From NCBI GenBank assembly GCA_034408855.1, contig JAWXCK010000080.1, forward strand, positions 1 through 64,000: a stretch of 64,000 bases of DNA, written 5' to 3'. Numbering within the stretch: position 1 is the first letter of the stretch; each line of letters opens with the position of its first letter. A model generated the notes under the pieces. That model was not told the origin of the DNA, searched no databases, and saw only the letters and a list, made by a program, of their open reading frames with translations. Of this stretch, positions 36,563 through 47,500 are shown piece by piece. The DNA comes from JAIYDQ01 sp034408855. GTDB taxonomy: Bacteria > Planctomycetota > Planctomycetia > Pirellulales > Pirellulaceae. The translations under genes were made by a program, and so were the position numbers.

Positions 36563-38743
36563 ATGTCGATCTTCTCTCCTTCTCGTTTCGGTCGTTTCTG
36601 CCTATTCTCATGTCTTTCGCTGACGTCACTTAGCGGCCTCGTAGCTCAAGAGGCCGTTCAAACTCCGATTGCACCTTATACACGCACTATGCCCTCTGAA
36701 AATCCTTTGCTAGTTCAAAGTTCGCTTCCTTTTGAAGCTCCGCGTTTCGATTTGGTCGTCGACGCACATTTTCGCCCGGCCTTCGAAATCGCGATCGAAC
36801 AGCAACTTGCTGAGATACAGAGCATTGCCGACCAAACCGATGCGGCGACCTTTGACAATACGTTGGTAGCGATGGAAAAAACGGGCGGAAATCTTCGGCG
36901 CGTTCAGGCGATTTTCTTCCACTTGTGCGGAGCCAATACCAACGATGAACTTCAGAATATTGAAACCGATATCGCGCCCAAGCTGGCGGCTCATTCCGAT
37001 AATATCTTGCTCAATGCCAAGCTCTTCGCGCGCGTACAAGACCTTTGGAATCGACGGGAGACGCTTGGCTTGAACGAAGAGCAACAGCGATTGTTGCAGG
37101 AACAATACGAGCAATTCATTCGGGCAGGCGCGAAGCTCAACGAAGAAAATAAAAAGGAGATTCGTTCGATCAACGAACAGTTATCGTCGCTCTCGACCGA
37201 ATTCCAAAACAATCTGCTGGCCATCACGAAAGAGCGATCGGTGCTCGTCGACAACGTTGCCGAGCTAGACGGGATGAGTACGGCGGAAATCGCGGCCGCA
37301 GCACAAGCAGCAACGGACCGTGGCAAGGAGGGGAAATTCCTTCTGGCGATCACCAATACGACACGCCAACCGATCCTCACGTCGCTCAAGAATCGCGAGC
37401 TTCGGAAACGCGTTTGGGAGGCATCCGCTTATCGAGGGCTAGGTCGCAACGGCGGTTTAGATAATCGAACTTTGATTCTAAAGCTTGCGAGATTTCGGGC
37501 GGGTCGTGCCGCGATTCTCGGTTACGAAAATCACGCCGCCTTTTCGCTTGAAAACCAGATGGCGGAAAAACCCGAGGCTGCGTTCAAGATGCTCAAAGAC
37601 TTAGCCCCGAAAGTGCTCGTCAACGCGAAAGCCGAAGCTGAAAAAATCGAAGCCATGGTGCGAAGCGAAGGTGCTGAATTCGAATTGCAACCTTGGGATT
37701 GGGAATTCTACGCCGAAAAAGTTCGGCAAAAAGAATATCAGTTCGATGAGAATTTGATTAAGCCCTACTTCGAGTTAGATAACGTTTTGAAGAATGGTGT
37801 ATTTCACACACTGAAGTTGCTTTACGGCATCGAGTTTCGCGAGCGAACAGATTTACCGGTTTACCATCCTGATGTTCGCACGTTCGATGTCTTTGGCGAA
37901 GACGGCAAGCAGATCGGACTGTTCTATGCCGACTATTTTCAACGCGATTCCAAACGGGGCGGAGCCTGGATGGACGCGCTGGTTTCGCAGTCGCGATTGC
38001 TCAACCAGTTGCCAGTGATCGTGAACGTGATGAACGTACCTCGACCAGCCAAAGGCGAACCGGCGCTGCTGAGTTTAGATCTGGTGACAACGATGTTCCA
38101 TGAGCTTGGACACGGAGTGCATGGCTTATTTTCATCTGTCGAATATCCGATGCTGTCCGGAACGTCAGTGCCTCGCGACTTTGTCGAGTTTCCCTCGACG
38201 TTCCATGAAGATTGGGCGATCGATCCGGCGGTCTTGAAGAATTATGCAACGCACTATCAGACGGGTGAAGCGATTCCTGGCGAGCTGTTGGACAAGGCGG
38301 TTCGAGCGAGTAAGTTTAACAAAGGGTTCGATACCATGGAGTACGTTTCGGCTGCCCTGCTCGATTTGACTTGGCATTCGCTCACGAAGGATCAGATACC
38401 GGTCGACGTGGACACATTTGAACAACAGACACTTACCGATTTTGGACTCGATTACAAAGCGATTCCACCGCGATATCGAACCGCATATTTTGCTCATATC
38501 TGGTCAGGTGGCTATTCGGCAAGTTACTATGCTTATCTTTGGAGCGAAGTACTTGCTGCCGATGCCTTTGCTTACATGCAAACTCGCGGTGGATTGAGTC
38601 GTTCCAACGGCCAGTCCTATCGCGATACGATTCTTTCCAAAGGTGGTACGCGCGAAGTCATGCAGCAATACATCGACTTCAGAGGCCATGAACCGACTGT
38701 CGACGCCCTGTTGATCCGACGCGGATTAAAGATCGCTCGATAA
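36563..38743 (+). CDS. M3-family zinc metallopeptidase (peptidyl-dipeptidase Dcp/oligopeptidase-like), exported
   Basis: A 726-residue protein from the ATG at 36563, which opens a signal peptide (FGRFCLFSCLSLTSLSGLVAQ). The longer frame opens with a GTG at 36500 and puts 21 residues ahead of it. The zinc site is H513-E514-L-G-H517, followed downstream by the Glu of FVEFPSTFHEDW, the third ligand. This pattern, FHELGHGVHGLF, is the M3 signature. The rest is the helical clam-shell fold of the family. M3 enzymes cut small peptides. A signal peptide suggests a periplasmic role in peptide breakdown. Confidence 0.9.
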   Translation: MSIFSPSRFGRFCLFSCLSLTSLSGLVAQEAVQTPIAPYTRTMPSENPLLVQSSLPFEAPRFDLVVDAHFRPAFEIAIEQQLAEIQSIADQTDAATFDNTLVAMEKTGGNLRRVQAIFFHLCGANTNDELQNIETDIAPKLAAHSDNILLNAKLFARVQDLWNRRETLGLNEEQQRLLQEQYEQFIRAGAKLNEENKKEIRSINEQLSSLSTEFQNNLLAITKERSVLVDNVAELDGMSTAEIAAAAQAATDRGKEGKFLLAITNTTRQPILTSLKNRELRKRVWEASAYRGLGRNGGLDNRTLILKLARFRAGRAAILGYENHAAFSLENQMAEKPEAAFKMLKDLAPKVLVNAKAEAEKIEAMVRSEGAEFELQPWDWEFYAEKVRQKEYQFDENLIKPYFELDNVLKNGVFHTLKLLYGIEFRERTDLPVYHPDVRTFDVFGEDGKQIGLFYADYFQRDSKRGGAWMDALVSQSRLLNQLPVIVNVMNVPRPAKGEPALLSLDLVTTMFHELGHGVHGLFSSVEYPMLSGTSVPRDFVEFPSTFHEDWAIDPAVLKNYATHYQTGEAIPGELLDKAVRASKFNKGFDTMEYVSAALLDLTWHSLTKDQIPVDVDTFEQQTLTDFGLDYKAIPPRYRTAYFAHIWSGGYSASYYAYLWSEVLAADAFAYMQTRGGLSRSNGQSYRDTILSKGGTREVMQQYIDFRGHEPTVDALLIRRGLKIAR

Positions 38744-38748
38744 CGTGA

Positions 38749-38804
38749 GTGGCCTAAGCTTCTGGCTTGTGTGGGAGAAATCGCAAGCTGGAAGCTTACG
38801 CCAG
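38749..38804. repeat. Palindromic repeat between convergent genes (AAGCTTCxxGCTTG family)
   Basis: Arms 38749-38771 and 38782-38804 are inverse copies matching in about 18 of 23 positions. The left arm is GTGGCCTAAGCTTCTGGCTT then GTG. It follows the peptidase stop by 5 bp and precedes the stop of the convergent secreted-protein gene, so it may work as a bidirectional terminator. A single arm occurs at 12393-12415. Confidence 0.6.
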
Positions 38805-38831
38805 ATTTGGTTCACGGCCCGAAAAAAGCCG

Positions 38832-41414
38832 TTATGCGAGTTCGGCCATCAAACTATCGACGGATGTTGGCAACAAGGCGTTCGATGAACTGGACAGAAG
38901 TCGACGTCGTGATAGTGAAGCGATCGTAGTCGGGGCAGGAGAGGGGAGGGCGGATGAATATGTGAGCGGCACGGCGCTAGCCGCCGGTTCTGCTGTTTGA
39001 CCATTCGAGGAATTCCCGGTGTCTTCATCTCCCGTGTAAAGGTGTGCGACGTCGGAATCCGCTGGTTCGCCATCGGCAACTTCGTCTGGCTGGCCTGTGT
39101 AGAACAGGAAGCTTGGTGCTCCTTCCCCGGACCCGCCCCGAGATTGCCGAGCGAGGTAGTTAATAACGATAAGCACATCGATAGGTGCGATATTTCGATC
39201 GCCATCGACGTCGATAAACGGTGAATGCGGGACGGATGATCCTTCAAGCGGAATGCTACCGTGCCGAGTCATAGCATTGATGACTTGCAAGACATCGATT
39301 GGCGAAACGACGCCATCATTGTTAACATCGGTATTGAGAGCTTGGTTTTGCCAAGAGCTTGGCGTTCGAAAAAAGCCGAAATCGACATGCGTAGTCGCTT
39401 GTCCTTGTGTGACTGTCGCGATTTGGGTGCTCGAAATGGGTGCTGTTCCGGCGTAACCTGAAAGCGGTGTCACTTTGACGTTGTACGTTCCAACTGGCAG
39501 GTTGGGTAAACTGTATTCGCCGTTAGAACCGGTCACGGTTTGGCTCGACGCTCCAAAGCGAAGGTTGTCGATTCCAATCCGCGTGCTTAAGTGAGCTTTG
39601 ACAACAACGTAGCTTATGTCGGCGCTATCGCGATTCAATCGCAAGATTGTTTGCTGGCCGCTTGCCAGCGCTGCCGAAGTAATGCGTTCTAACAATTGCC
39701 CTGTCGACGAGTAGGCCTCTAGCCTCGCGTAACTGTTCGCTTGAAGACCGAATACGTCGACCGAAACGGAAGCTTGAAGATTTTCGAAACGGGCTTCTAG
39801 ATTTTGTTCGTCATCACGCCATCCGTCCAATTGATTTTGTGTGATCGGGGAATAGGGAACGAAGACCTTCGTGCCAGTGGTGGCTCGACTGTCAGTGGCT
39901 ACGGCAAGTGTCCCGTCAGCATCCAATCCAACGGCCCTTAACGTTACTCCTGAATAGGCATTGGATGCGATATTGCCGATCGGGAATAAATCAGGTTCGA
40001 CTTTGGATTGCAAATCAAGCAGGCTTCCTAACGCATCGACAAGCTGAACATTCCAGCCAGCCAGCCCAAATTCATTCAACTGCCGCTGCCCGTCGTTCGA
40101 TGCATCGGACCAAACAAAACCATTGAGCCCGCTCGATGACGTGGCATCAAAACCCGATAGATTCCCTTGGAATATGCGGCTATTGACTCCAATTCTCGGA
40201 TCGATCGCTCGTATTTCAATCACCCCGGTCGTTCCGGAAGGGACGGGAATCCGCAAATCGAGAGTTGCTTGATGTTCATTCGGTGAACTCAGTGTCGTCC
40301 ATGTCGCTGCATTATTGATCCTGTATTCGATGCGGCCAATTTTATTGAGCGTGATATCGTTTTGGAGACCTGAACTGTTGCGATTTGGAAACGCTTTGGC
40401 TTTAGCATTGCCTTGAAAAATGTATTGGTTGTTCAATGCATCCAAGCGCCCGGTGCCGTTGAGTTCCAACGGTACGTCCAGTATGTCAAAAATTCCATTG
40501 CCATCGGAATCTTGCCAACCGATCTGAGCTAAAGAAGCTTGGGCGGTCACCAACGTGCTATAGGCGGTATCCAACGACACGCCCGCCGACATAATGCTCA
40601 GTTGAGGTTGAAAACCTGGCGTTGGATTGAGATCGACCGCATTAAAATTCTGTGAATCGTAGTAGCCACGTTTCTGGAAATAATTGCTTCCACCTGGATA
40701 TTCATCGCGCCCCCAAAACATGTGCCCCACTTCGTGAGCGTAGGTCGAGGCTGGCCGGTTAGATGGAGTCACCACATAAAGTCCACCTGCAAAAGCAAAG
40801 GCTCGTGAAAAACTACCGCCCGGTGCAAAAAGGTCATTTGGATTCGAATTGACGACAAAGATTGAAAACGACCAGTCGGTGTTCAGCTTGGTTCGTTGGG
40901 CATCGTTGAACTGGCGAATATTGGTATCGAGATTGCTCGTCTGGTTGTATCCAGCGAAGTTAAGAAAATCGGGAACCCAGCGAGCATAATCGTTCGATAT
41001 TCGCTTGATCGGTTCATACGCTGTTGCCACTGGGATATCCAGGTAGGTTGTATCGATAACCCAATCGAGCGTATGCACACTTGATTTCGTCGCCAATAGT
41101 TGCTTCCACCAATCGAGTCCTTCTTGGATATTGGCGAGGACAGTAGCTTTTTGCTGCGGCGTCCAATCGTAAACACTTTCTACGCCAGTGCTTTCCATCA
41201 GAATTGGGGTCACAGCGATTCGGCCCAGCATAAATTCGGCCGTATCGTTTGGCAATGCGCCAAAGGGTAGCGATGCCATCAACTGTCGTGATTCGAGCAA
41301 TTCGAGGGCGAGCGCTCGGCAACGCTTTGGCCTCTTTGCGATTCGCTGTTTCGAAGCGAACGATTTAATTCGTTCGAGAATGCTTTTCGGCGGATAAGAG
41401 AGAAGGTTCGACAT
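38832..41414 (-). CDS. Secreted putative metalloprotease with SdrD-like and dockerin-like regions
   Basis: An 860-residue protein from the ATG at 41414. The N-terminus is Arg/Lys-rich and ends in LELLESRQLMAS, a planctomycete LEPR-XLL-type motif. A catalytic domain follows with H227-E-V-G-H231-MFWGRDEY, a zinc-protease motif. Later come an SdrD B-like stretch (FVWSDASNDGQRQLNEFGLA, about 430-450) and a dockerin-like pair of calcium loops near 690-760 (DVNNDGVVSPIDVLQVIN and DVDGDRNIAPIDVLIVINYL). The C-terminal tail contains residues encoded by a dispersed repeat (QTAEPAASAVPLT, 38959-38999). It lies back-to-back with the giant gene on the same strand, and both share the N-terminal motif and the dockerin-like end. 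Confidence 0.75.
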   Translation of the reverse strand: MSNLLSYPPKSILERIKSFASKQRIAKRPKRCRALALELLESRQLMASLPFGALPNDTAEFMLGRIAVTPILMESTGVESVYDWTPQQKATVLANIQEGLDWWKQLLATKSSVHTLDWVIDTTYLDIPVATAYEPIKRISNDYARWVPDFLNFAGYNQTSNLDTNIRQFNDAQRTKLNTDWSFSIFVVNSNPNDLFAPGGSFSRAFAFAGGLYVVTPSNRPASTYAHEVGHMFWGRDEYPGGSNYFQKRGYYDSQNFNAVDLNPTPGFQPQLSIMSAGVSLDTAYSTLVTAQASLAQIGWQDSDGNGIFDILDVPLELNGTGRLDALNNQYIFQGNAKAKAFPNRNSSGLQNDITLNKIGRIEYRINNAATWTTLSSPNEHQATLDLRIPVPSGTTGVIEIRAIDPRIGVNSRIFQGNLSGFDATSSSGLNGFVWSDASNDGQRQLNEFGLAGWNVQLVDALGSLLDLQSKVEPDLFPIGNIASNAYSGVTLRAVGLDADGTLAVATDSRATTGTKVFVPYSPITQNQLDGWRDDEQNLEARFENLQASVSVDVFGLQANSYARLEAYSSTGQLLERITSAALASGQQTILRLNRDSADISYVVVKAHLSTRIGIDNLRFGASSQTVTGSNGEYSLPNLPVGTYNVKVTPLSGYAGTAPISSTQIATVTQGQATTHVDFGFFRTPSSWQNQALNTDVNNDGVVSPIDVLQVINAMTRHGSIPLEGSSVPHSPFIDVDGDRNIAPIDVLIVINYLARQSRGGSGEGAPSFLFYTGQPDEVADGEPADSDVAHLYTGDEDTGNSSNGQTAEPAASAVPLTYSSALPSPAPTTIASLSRRRLLSSSSNALLPTSVDSLMAELA
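38959..38990. repeat. Dispersed GTGAGCGG repeat inside the 3' part of a coding gene
   Basis: This stretch (GTGAGCGGCACGGCGCTAGC then CGCCGG) matches 63901-63926 except at one base. It lies in frame in the secreted metalloprotease gene and is translated on the minus strand as part of TAEPAASAVPLTY. Confidence 0.75.
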
Positions 41415-41551
41415 TGGGGGAAAGCGCCAAGGGTGAATCAATCAAACGCAATGCCTCTACGCTAATCGCGACCCTCCTCTCAAGTGAACCGCATTCTAAA
41501 TAGGACAACGAACAACCAGCAAATCGCCGCTTACTCTATCGATTGTAACGA

Positions 41552-44500
41552 TTACAACAGTTTCAAACCCTCGAAATCGGAGAATGGGTCATCAAGACTT
41601 GAGCTTGAATTCGCTTGATGCTCTTTCGACATACACATGTCCGATAGTTCACGATCGTCCAAGAAAGTCATGGCTAGCGCATCTTTTTCGTAGGCAACGC
41701 TTGCCCAAACCGAATCGTGACCGACATCCAAATTCGGCGTGTTGAATGAATCGGTTCGAAGCAAATTGTTCTCAGGTCGATTTCCCACAATCGGCGGGGC
41801 ATAGTCGACACTTGGCGAAAGACTGGTAGGAGCGGTGCTTGGTGCGGCCACGGTTGATTGGGAAGCAGGAATCCATGTCGATTCGCTAGCGTCCAACGCA
41901 CCTTCACCTTCGCCAGCACCACGACTTGCTCGATTGATGGCGTTGATGACCAATAGAACGTCAATCGGAGACGCGAATCCATCGCCATTGACATCGATGA
42001 ATGGCGGAAATGCACCACCTGGACGAGGAAGGACGAGTGCCGTGGATGTTCCATTTCGAGCCAAGAAATTAATGACTTGGAGCGCGTCGATCGGCGACAC
42101 GAATCCATCTCGATTGACATCAAGATTGTTAATTTGATTGGTGTAGGGGTTCCCTCCAATGGTTATTGACCAATCTTCGACCTCGCCGTCAATGGCATCG
42201 CCCGTCGAAGTCAAAGTGCGAACCGAACTGTATCGGAATCTTGCAATCGTTGAACCGGAAAGCGTCGCTCCCGGAACAATGAAACTGATCACGTTGCTTC
42301 CGTTGACCATCGTATCATTCGATGAATTCGTGATCCGTTCCGAATCTTCGAAGACGCCGTTGCGATTAAAATCAACCCAAGCGGAGAGGTAACCTGATCG
42401 ACTAGCGCTAACTCCAGCCGCTGTGACGGTCAACTGCGAAATATAACCTTGAGTAATGCTTCCAAACGCAACGCCATCGTCGGAATCGGTATTATTCGGT
42501 CGAGCGTCAGCGTCGGCCGTAACACCCGCTCCTAGATAGTAACCATCGACCACGCTATGTCGAGGACCATTCGAATTCTTCAAAGTCGAGTAGATCGGAT
42601 CGGGAGCGTCACCGTAGTCAAAACCAGCTCCAATTTGAATGGTGAGGACGGTTGTTCCATCGTTCTGATTCTCTCGCAGAGGATTGCCAGCGCGATCGGT
42701 GATACCTTGGACTACGGTCGCACCTTCGCCAACGACCGAGATTGCACCTTCGACTAAAACGTTGGAGCCGATTTGTGTTACCGTGACACCTGGTATGCCG
42801 GCATTGCGAATCGTCTCGGTCAGGACTCTTGCGACATCTACCGCTGAAACGATCAGGCTTGCATCCAGTGGTACCGCTATGGTGCCTGGCAAAACGCCTC
42901 CGTTGCCGCTTCTCGTCAAGTTCGCGGTGATCGAAGTCAGTGTCAGACCCGCACCCAGGATTTGAATTCGGTTGCTGCCGAGCAAATTGACACTCGCGAC
43001 CAAACCGGATGACTTGATTGCGGCAATCATCTTGTTGACAACGATCGTAGGCGTATCGCTCGGCAGCAAAAATATCGGAATCGCATTCGATGCGAACGCG
43101 GCATTTTCATCAAATTCAAATACAACGACTAGTGTTCCCTGTGTTAAAATAAACTGACCACCGTCGAGAATCGCGTGATTGGTTCCATTGGTGACCTGCG
43201 GAACTGTCAGCACTACTCCTAAATCGAGTTCGAATCTTCTAAACCCATCTGTTCCCAAGTCATTGACAATCGTATACGTCGTTCCGTCGTTTGTGTTGAC
43301 GGTAGACTTGAGCGGAATTACCGACTGACCCGTCTTAATGAAGCGTACTTGATAAACTGAATCGGCTGGCCAGACACCACCGATTGGAGTTAAGCGAATA
43401 ACGTTGCTCGTCGCGTCAAAGCCGAATCGATAATCGACACCTTCAATGAGCGTCACACCGTCCTTGGTAAGCAAGACTGCTGCGCTGTTGACCGAATTTG
43501 GGTCGACACCAACTCCGTTGCTCGATTGCTGTAAGTCGCCTCCGTCAAAGAATCGGATATCGAAATAAGGTTGGCTTGTACCGCTCAGTTCGACAATTCC
43601 GGTAAGTGAGTTGATATCGGCTGGGATAACGTCGTTATCAATCGGATCGATGACGACTGCCGTTGGACCGGTAAAGTCCGATCGATCTTGTGCACCGCGA
43701 TCCTTGAAGACGTTTTCGCCCAATCCAGATGGCGTATCGACAGTCGGATCGTCGACGCGAAGCAGGCCATTGAGATCGATATCGGGGGCGAGGATCGGCG
43801 ATTGCTGAAGTCCCAAAGGCGTTTTGACGGACACAAGTCCCGCGCGATCGAGCAACGAATCAACCGAAGAATCGATGGTTAACGCACCGGCCCGAGGGTA
43901 AAGCCTACGATTGAATATATCGACAAAAAGTTCCGATGTCGTCGGAACGACAATTGGGAATTTCTCAACCGTTCCGTTCGCTAGAAAGTTGTTGGTATTC
44001 TTCTGATAGACCGAACCGCCAACGACCGTAGAGGCACTCAATGCATCGACGCTGATGGCGGTCGCGTTATTGACTAAGATATTGTTCAAGAGTGTAGGAC
44101 TGGCGTTCGGTCCGACTTGGATGCCAACGCCACCCGCTTGAAATAAGGTTGCTGAAATCGATGAAATTGCTCCAACGGCGTCGATGTCTGCCCCGACGTT
44201 ATCACCAAAATTCGGGCCATCAGAAATCACATCCGTCATACGCACAAAACGAAGTCGGCTATCGCGATTATAACCATAGAAGTCAAGATCGATCGTCGGT
44301 GAGACTCCGTCGATAAATCCAACGGCTCTGTATACCAGTCCGTCGGTACTAACTTCTACCGCAACACGTTCCGATAAGCCAACTTCGAAGACTGCTAGGT
44401 CAGGTCGTGCGTCACCGGAACCGGTCAAAATATTATCCGTAAATTCGACGACCAAACGTCCGCCGCTGCCGAGAGAGACTGCACCTTGAAATGCCGCTGG

Positions 44501-47500
44501 ATCAAGCAGCGGATCACCTGAATAATTAGGATTACCTAGCGCGTCGTTGGGTTGGTTGAAGCCAATGATCGGACTAGGTCCACCCGAAAATGCAGGTGCA
44601 TAGCCACCGACCGGAATTCGATCGGCAAAGGCCAAAACGCCCAATCCAAATAGAGTGTTATTGAACACCGCCGGGGTAATGTTGGTAGGTTGCGTGATCG
44701 AACCACCGACAATCGTGTTATTGATAATGCGTGCAAAGGGGACCGAAGCAAGCGATTGCATTGTCGCACCAACATCACCGGCGATTGAAATTCCGCCCAA
44801 TACATTTCCCGTCAATTCGTTGTTGACAATGACGGCCCCGGGCGCGAGTCGCTCGTTGTTGAGCACGACGGTATTCCGCACGGCTCCTGGATTGGGGTTG
44901 TTGCTTCCAGAAGTCCTGTCGTCAGCTCGCAGCAGAATTCCAAAGTTTTCGGAATTGGTGATTTTCGAATTTTCGATCACGATCTGCCCTTGCTCGCGAG
45001 TCGTATTGGAATCGCCGCGACGACGATTGACGATTACCGACGCGATCGGTATTCGAGGCGCAACATCGCGAGGATTGACAATCGCGTTGGATGACAAGGC
45101 GATCGAGGCTCCACCCAATCCCGTCGTAACGCCGTTAATTGAAATAGCAGTGACGTTAAGTTGGCTTTGAATCGATGGCGAGTTTATCAAATCTCGCAAA
45201 CGACTGGCGATCACAGAGCTGGATTCTGATTTGCTAATTCGCGAAACCGGGTCGACGACTGAAGTCGTAAACGGAATCGCGATTTCGCCAGCCAACAACG
45301 GACTATTTAACGCCGTGTTCTTAAATACGAAGCGAAGCGTTCGTACTCCGTCGCCAATATCGATGTAATCACCGTCGAGAATATTGTCCGAACTGGTGAG
45401 CTGGACCGTTGATCCGATCGACAGGCGTTCGTTGGCCGTAAAGCCTACACTATACGAAAGTCCGGTCGTTGTTGGTGTTAAGTATTCTTCTCCACCTCGA
45501 ATTTCGAGCTGATAAGGGCCGACATTGATCGCATTGCCGATGCGGTTCGGATTCAATACGAATGGAATGTCGGTTAACGGAAGTTGATTTACGACAGGAT
45601 CGATAACGCCTTCACCGCGTTCAGCAAAACCGATCACAAAATCGTCGAGATAAATCCCTTCGAAGTTATTTTCGATAGCTCGATTATTGTTGTTGGCGGC
45701 GGAGTTGGTCGATGTGAACGGTCCACTATTGTTTACGGTCAATCCTGTCAAAGTAATGATGTCGCCATTCAATGGGAAGACCTGGCTGCCACCGGCGAGC
45801 TGATTATTCAATTCTCGCTGGACGACCGTTGCAACTTCAGCAGATGACATGTTCTGCCGAAGCACGACAGGAATTCTTCCAACACTAACGCCAGGTGCAC
45901 CGACAATGCTTCCAGGAACTGCAAAGGAACCGGTTCCGGTAACGATGGTTCCGCCCGTCACTTGAACGCGACTTCCGACAACATTCGCGGTGATGACTCC
46001 ATTTTGCGGAAACGGGAGAGGCAATAGTGCTTGATTAATAGATGTTACAATCGCTTGGGAGACTTGCGATGCTGTCTGATTGCTTTCGAATGGAATCACT
46101 TGTCCAAGCGGAATCGGGCCTGTGCCGTTGTAAAGCACGAAGGTTGTTCCACCTACTTGAATCGTGGAATTGTTTACCATCCGAGCACCGGAAGGAACAA
46201 TGAGCGAAGAGCCAAGATCGATTTCAAATGTTCGACCGCTGAGCGTAAAGGTGTTTCCGTCGAGCAGTTCGGAACCAGCAACAGTCCGCAAGTCTGCTCC
46301 CCGTGTATTTCCCATACCGTCACCGGTACTGAATTGAAAGCGGAATCGAACTTCGCGATTCCCTGCAAACGGAGCGAGATCAATGCGAGCTTGTCGCCAA
46401 GATGTTTGAATGGCGTCATTGTTAAATAGCGTCGGAACATTGAGCTGTATATTCGATGGCCGAGTATTATTGGCGATGACTGTTTGCCATACTCCATTGT
46501 CCCCCATCACTTCTACGCGTAGCACATCACGATTGGCCTCGAAAACGCTCTCGATTGTCGAATAATAGGTGAAGTAAAAGTTGGGCAAATCGGCTGGCGA
46601 GACGTCAGCTAAAGAGATCGGCTGCGACTCAAGGCTACCCAATGCTCCGCCAGCAAAGTTGTAGGTGTTGACGACTGGCCCGGCATTGAAACGCGGGGAG
46701 GTTGTCGGCGCGCTGATGTTGGCCGCACCGACTAATGGAACACCGTTCTGCGTCGGGCCTTCGAAGCCGAAATACCAACTCTGACCTCCGGTTGCTGCGG
46801 CAACGACACCGTCAGGCGTGCCTGGTCTTCCGTGTCCTGCATCGTTACCACGGCTTGCCGATTGATGCCAGAGATTGTAGTCAAGATTGGAAAACGATAA
46901 TCCAGTTAAGCCAAAGATTCCTGTCGAGATTCGATTGGCACCGCCCGCAAAAACGGGTTGCAAATTTCCAGCTCGATCGAAGGCAACGATATCGCCGCTA
47001 GTCGTCGTAGCAAACATTAAATTTGCGTACCGACCACCTTCAACATTGCGAGGTCCAGGCGTTAATCCGGTAAAGTTCAAGCCGATCAACTCGGTGGATG
47101 TTGTGACGTACGAGCCAACTTGTCCGAACGTTTCCGTCGAGGCGAATGAATTGTTGACGAAGTACAATCCTCCAGCGTCCGAAACCGCATAGATCGCGCC
47201 GTCTGGGAAGGAAGCGACACCTCGAACGACGCCACCAGGCGAGATACCTTCGCGACGCACACCGCCGATCACAATTGTTACATTGCCGCCTGTAATGGAA
47301 ACGCGACGGCCCGATGCCGATGCCGACAACCCGCCGAACCCCAAAGAATTGATGGCGTTTGCCGCTTTGGAAGCGATATCATCTGCCGTGTCTCTAGCTA
47401 GGAACGGAATCGGTACGGTACCTGGTGTGACACTTCCGTTGCCTGACAACGTGGCGACGCGTCCGAACGAAGTCCCTTGAATAGGGGTTATCGCTAAGGC

